Assembly: GCA_964426655.1 (NCBI GenBank)
Contig: CAYRQT010000026.1
Span: 1 to 28,727, forward strand
Reading direction: 5' to 3'
Origin: RGIG8306 sp964426655
GTDB lineage: Bacteria; Bacillota; Clostridia; Lachnospirales; Lachnospiraceae
Length of the DNA: 28,727 nt
Positions 1-7,842 of the stretch are shown one piece after another (within the stretch, counting starts at the first letter, position 1; each line of letters starts with the position of its first letter). The notes under the pieces are model-generated. The model saw nothing but the letters and a program-made list of their open reading frames with translations, was not told the origin of the DNA and made no database searches. The position numbers and the translations under genes are program-made.

Positions 1-85
1 CCTGATTCACGGAGTGTGCAGCCATGGCTATGGCTTTACATCCACTGTAATGCCATAGCCATGGCTGCACACTCCGTGAATCAGG
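1..85. repeat. Perfect 34-bp inverted repeat at window edge (fold-back)
   Basis: Bases 1-34 are the exact reverse complement of bases 52-85, with a 17-base spacer at 35-51. The right arm is genuine coding sequence of the HD-domain gene. The left arm replaces the expected continuation of that gene. A perfect repeat of a gene's own sequence at the first base is typical of a fold-back chimera at a contig end, although a real inverted duplication cannot be excluded. Confidence 0.95.
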
Positions 86-336
86 GCCTCACTGGCGCCC
101 CCCTCCCGCAAAAGTTCCGGAGCTTTGATGCAGTGCGCTTCTGGAAACATTTCAAAATCGATGTCATGTAAAAGGCCCACCAGGCCCCAGAAATCCTCAT
201 CCTCTCCGTACCCCAGTTCCCTGGCATACCAGCGCATGACCCCTTCCACTGTCAGGGCATGCTGCAGATGAAAATGATCCTTGTTATACTTTTTTAACAG
301 GGCAATGGCTTCTTCTCTACTCAAATTGGATTCCAT
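28..336 (-). pseudogene. HD-domain protein, 3' end lost at the fold-back
   Basis: This 102-residue fragment resembles the N-terminal half of small HD-domain proteins (putative metal-dependent phosphohydrolases), which are usually about 180-190 residues. The HD pair is visible in LLHDIDFE (about residues 53-60), and a later conserved stretch reads CSHGYGI. After VDVKP, where family members normally continue with an acidic stretch and then a helical C-terminal part, the frame enters the inverted copy of upstream sequence and meets TAG. The stop is therefore probably not the natural one. The start is supported by GAGGAGG nine bases upstream of ATG. It is the last visible gene of the Fe-S operon, 21 bases after nifU. 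Substrate is unknown; these proteins often sit in housekeeping operons without a defined role. Confidence 0.75.
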
Positions 337-357
337 GTGTTTTTGCCTCCTCTATGC

Positions 358-798
358 CTATTGTTTCTCATGCCCGGGATGGGCGTTGGACTGGGCCAGT
401 CCTGCAAAAAGCCCGGGGTCATAGGCAATCTGATTTCTATCGTAATAATCTTTTACCGCCGCTTTTATGGCTTCCTCTGCCAGTACGGAGCAATGAATCT
501 TTTCTTTTGGCAGACCATCCAAGGCTTCAATAACTGCCTTATTGGAGAGGGTCAGTGCCTCCTCCACCCGTTTGCCAATGATCATTTCTGTTGCCATGGA
601 ACTGGATGCAATGGCCGATCCGCAGCCAAAGGTGTTAAACTTGGCATCGGTGATGATGCCTTTTTCCACCCGGATAAAGATCTTCATAATGTCTCCGCAT
701 TTGGCATTGCCCACTTCCCCAATGCCATCTGCATTTTCCATCTTGCCCATGTTCCGGGGATTTCTAAAATGATCCATTACTTTTTCACTATATAACAT
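358..798 (-). CDS. nifU: NifU/IscU-type Fe-S cluster scaffold protein
   Basis: This 146-residue protein is a cytoplasmic scaffold on which [2Fe-2S]/[4Fe-4S] clusters are built from sulfur supplied by NifS before transfer to apo-proteins. The three cluster-binding cysteines of the IscU fold are all present: C34 in NAKCGD, C59 in FGCGSA and C103 in IHCSVLAEEA. The first residues (MLYSEKVMDHFRNPRN) match the classic IscU/NifU start. The length fits the short clostridial form that consists of the U domain plus a short tail; the ferredoxin-like and Nfu domains of full-length NifU are absent. It lies 18 bases downstream of nifS, the usual clostridial iscR-nifS-nifU order, and is presumably controlled by the IscR encoded upstream. 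Identification is secure; the symbol could equally be iscU. Confidence 0.96.
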   Translation of the reverse strand: MLYSEKVMDHFRNPRNMGKMENADGIGEVGNAKCGDIMKIFIRVEKGIITDAKFNTFGCGSAIASSSMATEMIIGKRVEEALTLSNKAVIEALDGLPKEKIHCSVLAEEAIKAAVKDYYDRNQIAYDPGLFAGLAQSNAHPGHEKQ

Positions 799-816
799 AA
801 ACGTTTTGCCTTTCTG

Positions 817-1995
817 TCAAATCAAATGGGCCCGCTTCCCTGTTTCCATATCCTCCCATACGGGGGACATGTTTCGCAGATAGCGCACAATGCCCGGCAT
901 CTCCTGCAATATATATTGAATTTCTTCCATTGTATTTTCCCGCCCAAGAGTTAGTCTAAGCGAACCATGGGCTACTTCATGCGGTCTGCCAATGGCCAGA
1001 AGCACATGGCTGGGATCTAAGGCACCGGAGGTACAGGCCGAACCGGAAGACGCCGCAATGCCTTTGGCATCCAGAAGCAGCAACAAGGCCTCTCCTTCAA
1101 TGCCTTCAAAGCACACATTGACATTTCCCGGCAGGCGGTGCCGGCTGTCTCCGTTTAATACGGTGTGGGGAATTTCCAAAAGGCCCTGGATCAGCCGGTC
1201 CCGAAGCTGTGTCAGGGCTTCTTTCTCTGCTTCCATATGGGCCATGGCCTCCTGAAGGGCTGCCGCCATGCCCACAATGCCTGGCACATTTTCCGTGCCC
1301 CCCCGTTTCCCTCTTTCCTGGGCCCCCCCTTCTATAAGGGACTGCACAGGAATGCCTTTTCGCACATACAGAGCACCAACCCCTTTGGGGCCATGAAATT
1401 TATGGGCCGAAAGAGACAGCATGTCAATATAATCTGCTTCTGCCTGGATGGGCAAATGCCCTGCAGCCTGTACTGCATCTGTGTGAAAGAGTACTCCCTT
1501 TTCCCTGCAGATGCCCCCGATTTCCCGAATGGGCTGGATGGTGCCGATTTCATTATTGGCGTACATAATGCTGACCAGTGCCGTATCCGGACGGATGGCT
1601 GCTTTTAGCNNNNNNNNNNCATCCTCATGTACATCCAGAAGGGTGATGGTGAATCCCTGTTTTTCCAGTTTGTTTAGCATGTGCAAAATGGCATGGTGTT
1701 CAAATTTGGAAGAAATGATATGTTTTTTTCCTTGTTTTGCTCCATACAGAGCCCCTGTCAAAAGGGCCTGGTTGTCGCTTTCGCTGCCGCCCCCCGTAAA
1801 ATAAATTTCTCCGGACTTTGCCCCCAGTGCCTTTGCCACCTGCAATCTGGCAGCACGGAGTGCATCTGCTGCCTCCTGTCCCGGTGTGTGCAGACTGGAA
1901 GGGTTGCCAACGGTGCCCTGAAAATAGGGAAGCATGGCCTGTAAAGCCGTGTCGCTCATGGGCGTTGTGGCTGCGTAATCTGCATATACCTTCAT
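817..1995 (-). CDS. nifS: Cysteine desulfurase NifS/IscS
   Basis: This is a PLP-dependent class V aminotransferase-fold enzyme that removes sulfur from cysteine and hands the persulfide to NifU. Visible signatures are YADYAATTPM at the N-terminus, GGGSESDNQAL, the PLP-site region HTDAVQAAGH, the internal aldimine lysine in SLSAHKFHGPKG, and the catalytic persulfide cysteine in SSGSACTSG near residue 320. About 392 residues is the normal family length. Ten N bases at 1610-1619 interrupt the stretch between VHED and LKAAIRP. The frame is kept across them, but family members usually have about three more residues there, so the true gap is probably near 19 bases. The gene starts 34 bases after iscR. 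AGGA lies shortly upstream of the ATG. The C-terminal tail beyond the active-site loop is full length. Confidence 0.96.
   Translation of the reverse strand: MKVYADYAATTPMSDTALQAMLPYFQGTVGNPSSLHTPGQEAADALRAARLQVAKALGAKSGEIYFTGGGSESDNQALLTGALYGAKQGKKHIISSKFEHHAILHMLNKLEKQGFTITLLDVHEDXXXXLKAAIRPDTALVSIMYANNEIGTIQPIREIGGICREKGVLFHTDAVQAAGHLPIQAEADYIDMLSLSAHKFHGPKGVGALYVRKGIPVQSLIEGGAQERGKRGGTENVPGIVGMAAALQEAMAHMEAEKEALTQLRDRLIQGLLEIPHTVLNGDSRHRLPGNVNVCFEGIEGEALLLLLDAKGIAASSGSACTSGALDPSHVLLAIGRPHEVAHGSLRLTLGRENTMEEIQYILQEMPGIVRYLRNMSPVWEDMETGKRAHLI
1610..1619. other. Assembly gap of ten N inside nifS
   Basis: Ten undetermined bases. From family alignment the real missing piece is probably nine or so bases longer than shown, because about six residues normally lie between the Gly after VHED and LKAAI. 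Confidence 0.9.
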
Positions 1996-2029
1996 CGCTT
2001 TTTCCTCATTTTTGGTATGTTTTATCTAT

Positions 2030-2446
2030 CTAAACCTTCTGGTTCAACAAATCTGCTACACTGACACTGTCCAAATAGTCATTGATCATTCGATCCAGAC
2101 GTGTCCACATGGGGCGGGCCACACAATCTGTTGCCCGTTCACATTCTTTTTCAGTATCTACACACCCCACACAGTCTACAGGGGCAATGCCCCCTTCAGC
2201 TGCCCGCAATACCTCTCGGATGCTGCAATACTCTGCCGGCTTTTGCAGCCTGTAGCCCCCCTCTTTTCCTCTCTGGGATTCAATGAGTCCGGCCCGGCTT
2301 AAGGCGGCAGCCATCACCTCCAGATATTTCACGGAGATATCCTGCCTGCCCGCAATTTCCTTTAAGGAAACAAAGCCCTCCCTGTCCTGCTGGGCCAGAT
2401 CTATCATGACCCGCAGAGCATACCGGCCCTTGGTAGATATCATCAT
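2030..2446 (-). CDS. iscR: Rrf2/IscR-family Fe-S-responsive transcription regulator
   Basis: A 138-residue winged-helix regulator. Residues 1-65 form the Rrf2 DNA-binding domain (MISTKGRYALRVMIDLA, a recognition-helix region around ISVKYLE, and the wing GKEGGYRL). Cysteines C92, C95, C102 and C108 lie in the segment that holds the [2Fe-2S] cluster in IscR-type proteins, with the spacing of the clostridial form. The family senses Fe-S status through that cluster and commonly represses its own isc operon. The start codon overlaps the stop of the upstream GGDEF-hemerythrin gene in an ATGA, implying translational coupling, so IscR and that signalling protein share one transcript. Stop is TAG, showing TAG is a normal stop here. 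Confidence 0.93.
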   Translation of the reverse strand: MMISTKGRYALRVMIDLAQQDREGFVSLKEIAGRQDISVKYLEVMAAALSRAGLIESQRGKEGGYRLQKPAEYCSIREVLRAAEGGIAPVDCVGCVDTEKECERATDCVARPMWTRLDRMINDYLDSVSVADLLNQKV

Positions 2447-4080
2447 GATGCGCCCATCCTCTCTTCCTGACTGCCCGCACTGCGGTGTTTTCTTTCCTCT
2501 TCAAAGAAAGGGAAATATTTTAAATCCTGCTCCATAAAGTGGGTGGTAATCACCTCATCCACAATAAAATTCAGGAATACAGACAAATCCAGCCTTCCGT
2601 TCAGATAATCACTTTCTTTATCCTTGGCAAACTGCAGCATCTGCTGATGTTTTTCTGCATGCTCCCTGAAATCCGCCTCCGGATATCCCATATCCCGCAG
2701 CACATCCTCTTCATAACTAAAATGTTCTTCCACTCTGGTAAGGAGCGTCTGCACCAGTGCGTAAGCCCGCTCTTCATCTCCTTTTGTGGATAATATATAG
2801 GCGATCTGCTTGGCAATTTCCAGGAACTGCTCATGCTGAAAGTCGATTGTGGCCTCTCCACTGTTCCATTCCTCGTGCCATTCCAGAAAGGGATGGGAAT
2901 CTTCTTCAATGGGATCATGATAGACCACCCGATTGCGTCCCGCCTTTTTTCCTTCATACATGGCATTGTCCACCCGGCCGTACATATCCGTAAAACTTTC
3001 TCCCGGATGGCGCATGACCACGCCAAACGTGGCGGTAAACCGCCCCACCAGGGGGTGCCTGATTTCTGAAATGGCCACTCTTGTATTCTCTGCCAGCTCC
3101 ACAGCCTTTGCCATGGTGGTGTGGTGAATGAGCATCACAAATTCTTCGCCTCCCATCCGAATCAGATAGTCGGTGCTGCGCAAAAAACCCATGGCCACAT
3201 GAGCCGCCTGTTGCAAAATTTCATCTCCAATGGGATGCCCCCAGGTGTCATTGATTTTTTTGAAATGATCCAGATCAAACAGAAACATGGCCATGGGAAT
3301 GCGGTACTGGTCCGCTTTTTGTATCTCCCTTTCCATCTGCCGATCAATAAAGTGACGGTTATATGCCCCCGTCAGCTCATCCCGAATAATCATATTCTGC
3401 AGTTCTTCTTCCGAATGCTTGCGGGGCGTAATGTCTGTGATATTCACCAGGAGCGTGGATTTTCCTTCATAGTAGCCCATGACAGAAGAGAACAGGATGC
3501 TGCTTTCCGCTCCATCTGCCTCATACAGCCGATGTTCCTGGTTGCTGATCTCCTGCCCCTGCTCCAGCAATGTGGTCAGGGATGTGCTCTCTGAAAAGCT
3601 GCTGTTGATCCACTGCACAAAATTGAACCGCTGCTTTTCTCCGTCAAAGGGGAAATGCAGGATTTCGCCGGCCTTGGTCTTTCTGATCAGTTTTTCCGCC
3701 TCCAGGTTCATGGCCACCACCTGATATGTATCATAATAGACCACCATCTGTGCCCCATGACTGATGCGAAACAATGCCGTCAGATTTTTCTGGTAAGCCT
3801 TGATGGTAAAAATGGCGTTTTTCAATATTTTATAGCTGGGTATCACAAAGAACAGCACCAAAATGGTCAAAAGGCCCAGCATCAGCCAGGAATAGCCAAA
3901 ATCCACCCACCGCAAAATCTGGAGATAGTCTGCCTGCCTTGTCTGGTAGATCTTTTCCAGCCAAAGCTGAATCACCGTCGCTCTTGCCATAAGTGCCAGC
4001 AAAAGCAAAATCATGGGTGCCCAGAAACGCCTTGCCAGCCTGCGGGGAACTGCAACAATATTATCCTTACTGATTCGCAT
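2443..4080 (-). CDS. Membrane diguanylate cyclase with C-terminal hemerythrin domain
   Basis: A 545-residue protein likely to make c-di-GMP in response to oxygen or redox state. Two membrane helices lie at about 20-41 and 61-81. A region at about 100-220 resembles a PAS-type module, ending in NITDITPRK. The GGDEF domain (about 228-390) has an intact GGEEF motif (310-314) and an intact inhibitory I-site, RSTD (301-304), five residues before it. The C-terminal part is a bacteriohemerythrin domain with all seven diiron ligands in place: H416, H453, E457, H474, H478, H514 and D519. Known bacteriohemerythrin-GGDEF proteins change activity on oxidation of the diiron site. The start at 4080 has AGGAGA six bases upstream; a longer reading from 4200 would overlap the upstream gene by 83 bases and begins with atypical sequence. 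Its stop overlaps the iscR start. Confidence 0.93.
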   Translation of the reverse strand: MRISKDNIVAVPRRLARRFWAPMILLLLALMARATVIQLWLEKIYQTRQADYLQILRWVDFGYSWLMLGLLTILVLFFVIPSYKILKNAIFTIKAYQKNLTALFRISHGAQMVVYYDTYQVVAMNLEAEKLIRKTKAGEILHFPFDGEKQRFNFVQWINSSFSESTSLTTLLEQGQEISNQEHRLYEADGAESSILFSSVMGYYEGKSTLLVNITDITPRKHSEEELQNMIIRDELTGAYNRHFIDRQMEREIQKADQYRIPMAMFLFDLDHFKKINDTWGHPIGDEILQQAAHVAMGFLRSTDYLIRMGGEEFVMLIHHTTMAKAVELAENTRVAISEIRHPLVGRFTATFGVVMRHPGESFTDMYGRVDNAMYEGKKAGRNRVVYHDPIEEDSHPFLEWHEEWNSGEATIDFQHEQFLEIAKQIAYILSTKGDEERAYALVQTLLTRVEEHFSYEEDVLRDMGYPEADFREHAEKHQQMLQFAKDKESDYLNGRLDLSVFLNFIVDEVITTHFMEQDLKYFPFFEEERKHRSAGSQEERMGAS

Positions 4081-4117
4081 TTGCTTTCTCCTGCTCATGT
4101 ATTTGAGTACTTTATAT

Positions 4118-4807
4118 TCACTGTCCGCCCCTGCCCTGCTTTTCAGGCTTTTCCTGCTCTGCAAATAGAAGCATCCAGACAATAAACAATAGCAACACAC
4201 CGCATAACACGGCCTGCTCCCCCCATAAATCTGTTACTACTGTTCCCAGAATGGCCCCCAGAATAAAAATCAGGATGATGCCGTAGTACTGGAGGGCATC
4301 CAAAAGGCCCCTGGGATTTTTCCCTGCAAGATAAAGACAGAGCTGTTCCGTCCCGCTGCGCAGATTGCCGGTGCACATGGTGGAGGCATAGGCTTTTCCA
4401 TGTACCTTTCGAAAGGTTTCCACCTGCAGGGAGCAGGCAAAGGAAACCAGGCAATTGGCCAAAGGGTCAAATCTCCCCGCCGGCAGAAAAGCCACCACAC
4501 ATAGGACCAGCATCTCCAATAACACCACCTGCTGCCGCCAGTGCAAAAACGCCTTTTCCCGCAGTCTTGCTCTTACCCCTTCCGCCACCAGTACCCCCAA
4601 AACAAAGGCACCAATGGGAATCAGGTAATAAGCCGCCTGCAGGAAATGCCCTTCTGCCAGGGACAGGCCAAGAAGCACCATGTTGCCGGTCTGGGCATTG
4701 GCAAAAACCCCGCCCCGGCTGATATAGGTGTGAGCATCCAGAAAGCCGCCCACCACCGCCAGCATACATCCGGTATAATATTTTTCAGACATGCGTACAG
4801 CTTCCAT
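4118..4807 (-). CDS. YoaK/DUF1275-family membrane protein
   Basis: A 229-residue integral membrane protein of the YoaK (DUF1275) family. The family signature is clear: GGFLDAHTYISRGGVFANAQTGN near residues 20-42, and a second conserved stretch, YASTMCTGNLRSG, around 138-150. About six hydrophobic segments can be seen (for example GAFVLGVLVAEGV, VVLLEMLVLCVVAFL, IILIFILGAILGTVV and VLCGVLLLFIVWMLLF). The biochemical role of the family is not established. ATG at 4807 is supported by AGGAG six bases upstream. It is the first gene of the minus-strand operon, ending 37 bases before the GGDEF-hemerythrin gene. Confidence 0.9.
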   Translation of the reverse strand: MEAVRMSEKYYTGCMLAVVGGFLDAHTYISRGGVFANAQTGNMVLLGLSLAEGHFLQAAYYLIPIGAFVLGVLVAEGVRARLREKAFLHWRQQVVLLEMLVLCVVAFLPAGRFDPLANCLVSFACSLQVETFRKVHGKAYASTMCTGNLRSGTEQLCLYLAGKNPRGLLDALQYYGIILIFILGAILGTVVTDLWGEQAVLCGVLLLFIVWMLLFAEQEKPEKQGRGGQ

Positions 4808-4835
4808 GAATGACTCCTAAAGTGTTATTCCTTTC

Positions 4836-4841
4836 ATTATA
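4836..4841 (-). promoter_or_regulatory. Extended -10 promoter for the yoaK-GGDEF-isc operon
   Basis: On the minus strand TATAAT is preceded by TGC (TGn extended -10), about 29 bases upstream of the yoaK start. No good -35 is seen. It sits head to head with the hydrogenase promoter. Confidence 0.7.
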
Positions 4842-4877
4842 GCATTTTTTTCTTATTTTTCCACATTTTTTTCGGGC

Positions 4878-4906
4878 TTGCCATCCTGCCTGTTAGGAAT
4901 TATACT
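4878..4906 (+). promoter_or_regulatory. Sigma-A-type promoter of the [FeFe] hydrogenase
   Basis: TTGCCA (4878-4883) and TATACT (4901-4906) are separated by exactly 17 bases. The strong ribosome binding site AAGGAG follows at 4925-4930, before ATG at 4938. The intergenic region shared with the divergent isc operon is only 130 bases. Confidence 0.75.
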
Positions 4907-4937
4907 TTTTGTATGATGATGAAAAAGGAGAAGGCGT

Positions 4938-6188
4938 ATGATTACTTTTGAAGAGCTTTACCGCTCCCTGCTGTCCTCTGCACTTGATGGGAAGGATGCA
5001 GAACATGCCCGCCGGGATCTGATGGATCCTTTTGACGAAAGCCAGCTTAACTGTCTGCTGCACCCTGAAATCCACGCTTCCATGTGGAAATCCGGTGTCT
5101 GTAGCTGTTCCCCTGAAGATAAGGCCAAATGTCAGGCTGTCTGTCCCTTTGATGCTTTATCCTTGTCAGAGTCTGGAGATATGCAGGTCGATCCGGAAGC
5201 CTGCAAGGGCTGCGGGGCCTGCATGGCCCACTGCAAGGCCAACAAACTGACTACCAGCAAGGACATTATTCCGGCCCTGATGGCCATTCGCAAACCTTCC
5301 ACCATTTCCTATGCTCTGGTGGCCCCGGCCTTTCTTGGCCAGTTCAGCAGTGCCGTAACGCCAGGAAAGCTACGGACCGCTTTAAAAATGGCCGGATTCA
5401 CCGGCATGATTGAGGTATCCTTATTCGCAGATATTCTCACCCTGAAAGAAGCCCTGGAGTTTAAGGAACACATTGTGAAGGAGGGAGATTTCCAGCTGAC
5501 CAGCTGCTGCTGCCCCATCTGGATTGCCATGATCCGGAAAGTGTACCATGAGCTGATGCCTCATATGCCCGGTTCTGTTTCCCCCATGATTGCCGCAGGC
5601 CGCTCTGTTAAATACATGGAACCGGAAGCCGTGACCGTCTTCATTGGCCCCTGCGTGGCAAAAAAATCGGAAGCCAGGGAAAAAGATATTGCAGGTGCCA
5701 TTGACTATGTGCTCACTTTCCAGGAAGTTAAGGACATTTTTGACGCTCTGGACATTGATCCGGCATTGGTGGAGGAAAGCGATAAAGACCATTCCTCCCG
5801 GGCCGGCCGTATTTACGCCCACGCCGGAGGCGTGGCAGAAGCTGTACAGGCCACTGTGGAACGCCTTGCGCCCCATCATCCCATTTCTCTGAAAGCAGAA
5901 TGTGCGGACGGGGTTCCCGCCTGCCGCAAAATGATTCAGGAAATCTCTGCAGGCAACATCCAGGCCAATTTTTATGAAGGCATGGGCTGTGCTGGAGGCT
6001 GTGTGGGCGGGCCAAAGGCCATCATTCCCAAAGAACAGGGGAAAGCCAATGTGGAGGCCTATGGCCAGAGAGCCACTTACAAAACCCCCATTGACAATCC
6101 CTATGTCATTGAGCTGCTCCACCGCCTGGGCTATGATACAGTGGAAAGTCTGTTGGAGGAAAGCGATATTTTCACCCGCAGATTCTGA
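4938..6188 (+). CDS. Monomeric [FeFe] hydrogenase, TSCCCP variant (group-B-like)
   Basis: A 416-residue protein with two N-terminal [4Fe-4S] ferredoxin sites and an H-cluster domain. The ferredoxin cysteines are C55, C57, C65, C69 and C89, C92, C95, C99. The H-cluster motifs are L1 TSCCCPIW (188-195), L2 GPCVAKKSEA (C239) and L3 EGMGCAGGCVGGP (C351, C355). The standard catalytic form has TSCCP; the extra cysteine, GPC in place of MPC, and GCVGGP in L3 are the pattern I associate with group B enzymes such as C. pasteurianum CpIII, which have a different catalytic bias and are not the main H2 producers. It likely exchanges electrons with ferredoxin in the cytoplasm. It is monocistronic with its own promoter and a terminator. 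Maturases HydEFG are not in this window. Assignment to group B rests on remembered motifs. Confidence 0.9.
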   Translation: MITFEELYRSLLSSALDGKDAEHARRDLMDPFDESQLNCLLHPEIHASMWKSGVCSCSPEDKAKCQAVCPFDALSLSESGDMQVDPEACKGCGACMAHCKANKLTTSKDIIPALMAIRKPSTISYALVAPAFLGQFSSAVTPGKLRTALKMAGFTGMIEVSLFADILTLKEALEFKEHIVKEGDFQLTSCCCPIWIAMIRKVYHELMPHMPGSVSPMIAAGRSVKYMEPEAVTVFIGPCVAKKSEAREKDIAGAIDYVLTFQEVKDIFDALDIDPALVEESDKDHSSRAGRIYAHAGGVAEAVQATVERLAPHHPISLKAECADGVPACRKMIQEISAGNIQANFYEGMGCAGGCVGGPKAIIPKEQGKANVEAYGQRATYKTPIDNPYVIELLHRLGYDTVESLLEESDIFTRRF

Positions 6189-6221
6189 CGCCCCGTTTCA
6201 GTTTCTGCCCTTCTTCCCGAC

Positions 6222-6260
6222 AAAAGGCAGCCCGGACAATTGTTCCGGACTGCCTTTTTT
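6222..6260. terminator. Bidirectional intrinsic terminator between hydrogenase and pyk
   Basis: AAAAGGCAG-CCCGGA pairs with TCCGGA-CTGCCTTTT around a short loop. It is followed by a T run on the plus strand and by the mirrored A run for the minus strand, as expected between convergent genes. Confidence 0.85.
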
Positions 6261-6284
6261 GTGTTTTTATACTCAAGCGGTGAA

Positions 6285-7703
6285 CTACAGCACCACTTCC
6301 ACTTTGATCATGTTGGTGGTACCCGCAATACCAATGGGCACCCCGGAAGTGATGACCACCACTTCTCCTTCGTGAAGATACCCCTGCTCCTTGGATGTAT
6401 CCAGTGCATAGGAGAACAATTCGAACACGTCTTTCTTTTCTTCCAACAGCACCGGGGTAACGCCCCAGGACAAATTCAGCTGTCTGCAGGCCTTTTCGCT
6501 GGTGGCACAGCCAATGATGCTGCACTGAGGCCTGTAACGGGAAATCATGCGGGCAGATTTTCCGGTCTTGGTGACCGTAACGATGGCTGCCGCATTTAAA
6601 TCATGGGCAGTGGTGCAGGTGGCATGAGAAATGGCATCGGTGATGTCTGGATTTTCCTGCCTGTTCTGCATGAAGAACCGGGTTTTATAGTCGATGTTTT
6701 CTTCTGTTTTATCTGCTATTTTGGCCATGGTACGCACTGCTTCCACTGGATACATACCTGCTGCCGTTTCTCCGGAAAGCATAATGGCACTGGTGCCATC
6801 ATAAATGGCATTGGCCACATCCGTTACCTCTGCTCTTGTGGGGCGAATATGGGTGATCATGGAATCCAGCATCTGGGTGGCGGTAATAACGATCTTGCCG
6901 GCCGCATACACCTTGCGAATGATCATTTTCTGAATGGCAGGCACATCCTCATAGGGAATTTCCACCCCCATGTCCCCTCTGGCAATCATAATGCCGTCAG
7001 AGGCTTCAATGATTTCATCAATATTCTGGATGCCCTGGCTGTTTTCGATCTTGGCAATGATGCGGATGTCCTGCCCTCCATTCTCCTCCAAAATCTGACG
7101 CAGCAAACGAATATCAGCTGCTTCCCTGACAAAAGAAGCGGCAATAAAATCAAATCCCTGCTTGATGCCAAAAATGATGTCGCTCCTGTCTTTGGGACTG
7201 ACATAGGGCATGGAGACAGTGGTACCTGGCACGTTGATGCCTTTGCTGTCAGATACCGGCCCTCCATTTTCCACTTTGCAGACAATATCCCTGTCAATAA
7301 TGCGGAGCACTCTCAGTTCAATGAGACCATCATCAATAAGGATTTTACTTCCCGGCTTTACATCTTTGTATAAATCTCCAAAGGTAATGGAGACAATTTC
7401 ATTTGTTCCTTCTACTTCACGGGCGGTAAGGGTGAATTCCTGGTTCTTTTCCAGCTCTATCTTTCCCCGGGCAAATTTCTTCACTCGAATTTCCGGCCCT
7501 TTCGTATCCAGCAATGCAGCCACGTACTGATGCATTTCTTCCCTGGCCTGCACCAAGGTTTTTAATCTGGCCTCATGCTGTTCGTGTGTGCCGTGGGAAA
7601 AATTGAATCGGGCCACATTCATGCCCTCCTGGATCAGACTTTTAACGATTTCCAGTGAGTCCGTTGCAGGGCCCAATGTGCATATGATCTTGGTCTTTCT
7701 CAT
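6285..7703 (-). CDS. pyk: Pyruvate kinase
   Basis: A 472-residue pyruvate kinase catalysing phosphoenolpyruvate plus ADP to pyruvate plus ATP, the last step of glycolysis. Signatures: RKTKIICTLGPA at the N-terminus, NFSHGTHEQH, the B-domain region beginning LLDTKGPEIRV, the catalytic segment IIAKIENSQGIQNIDEI (active-site Lys and the Mg-binding Glu), MIARGDMGVEIP, and TATQMLDSM. The length fits the short form without the extra C-terminal PEP-utilizer-like domain found in Bacillus-type enzymes. The start has AGGAGG nine bases upstream. It is preceded by a strong promoter and shares a bidirectional terminator with the hydrogenase. It is transcribed on its own. The stop is TAG. Confidence 0.98.
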   Translation of the reverse strand: MRKTKIICTLGPATDSLEIVKSLIQEGMNVARFNFSHGTHEQHEARLKTLVQAREEMHQYVAALLDTKGPEIRVKKFARGKIELEKNQEFTLTAREVEGTNEIVSITFGDLYKDVKPGSKILIDDGLIELRVLRIIDRDIVCKVENGGPVSDSKGINVPGTTVSMPYVSPKDRSDIIFGIKQGFDFIAASFVREAADIRLLRQILEENGGQDIRIIAKIENSQGIQNIDEIIEASDGIMIARGDMGVEIPYEDVPAIQKMIIRKVYAAGKIVITATQMLDSMITHIRPTRAEVTDVANAIYDGTSAIMLSGETAAGMYPVEAVRTMAKIADKTEENIDYKTRFFMQNRQENPDITDAISHATCTTAHDLNAAAIVTVTKTGKSARMISRYRPQCSIIGCATSEKACRQLNLSWGVTPVLLEEKKDVFELFSYALDTSKEQGYLHEGEVVVITSGVPIGIAGTTNMIKVEVVL

Positions 7704-7741
7704 GAAAAACTGCCTCCTGTTTCTGGCTTTATTCTTTCTGT

Positions 7742-7770
7742 ATCATAGGCATTTCTTGCCCATTCGTCAA
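7742..7770 (-). promoter_or_regulatory. Sigma-A-type promoter of pyk
   Basis: On the minus strand TTGACG (7765-7770) and TATGAT (7742-7747) are separated by 17 bases, about 40 bases upstream of the pyk ATG. Confidence 0.8.
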
Positions 7771-7842
7771 TAGCCTTTACAGAGATTGAACAAACAAAGT
7801 TTTGATACATTTTTAACTTAACAATCTTTACTTTCAGCCGAC

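Noticed and set aside
4081..4200. N-terminal extension of the GGDEF-hemerythrin protein
   Set aside because: It overlaps the YoaK-family gene, and AGGAGA is correctly spaced before the start at 4080.
5421..6122. Long minus-strand open frame inside the hydrogenase gene
   Set aside because: A shadow of the recognised hydrogenase frame with no start signal.
6603..7373. Long plus-strand open frame inside pyk
   Set aside because: It is antisense to a fully recognised pyruvate kinase, and its His/Gly-rich sequence has no family signature.
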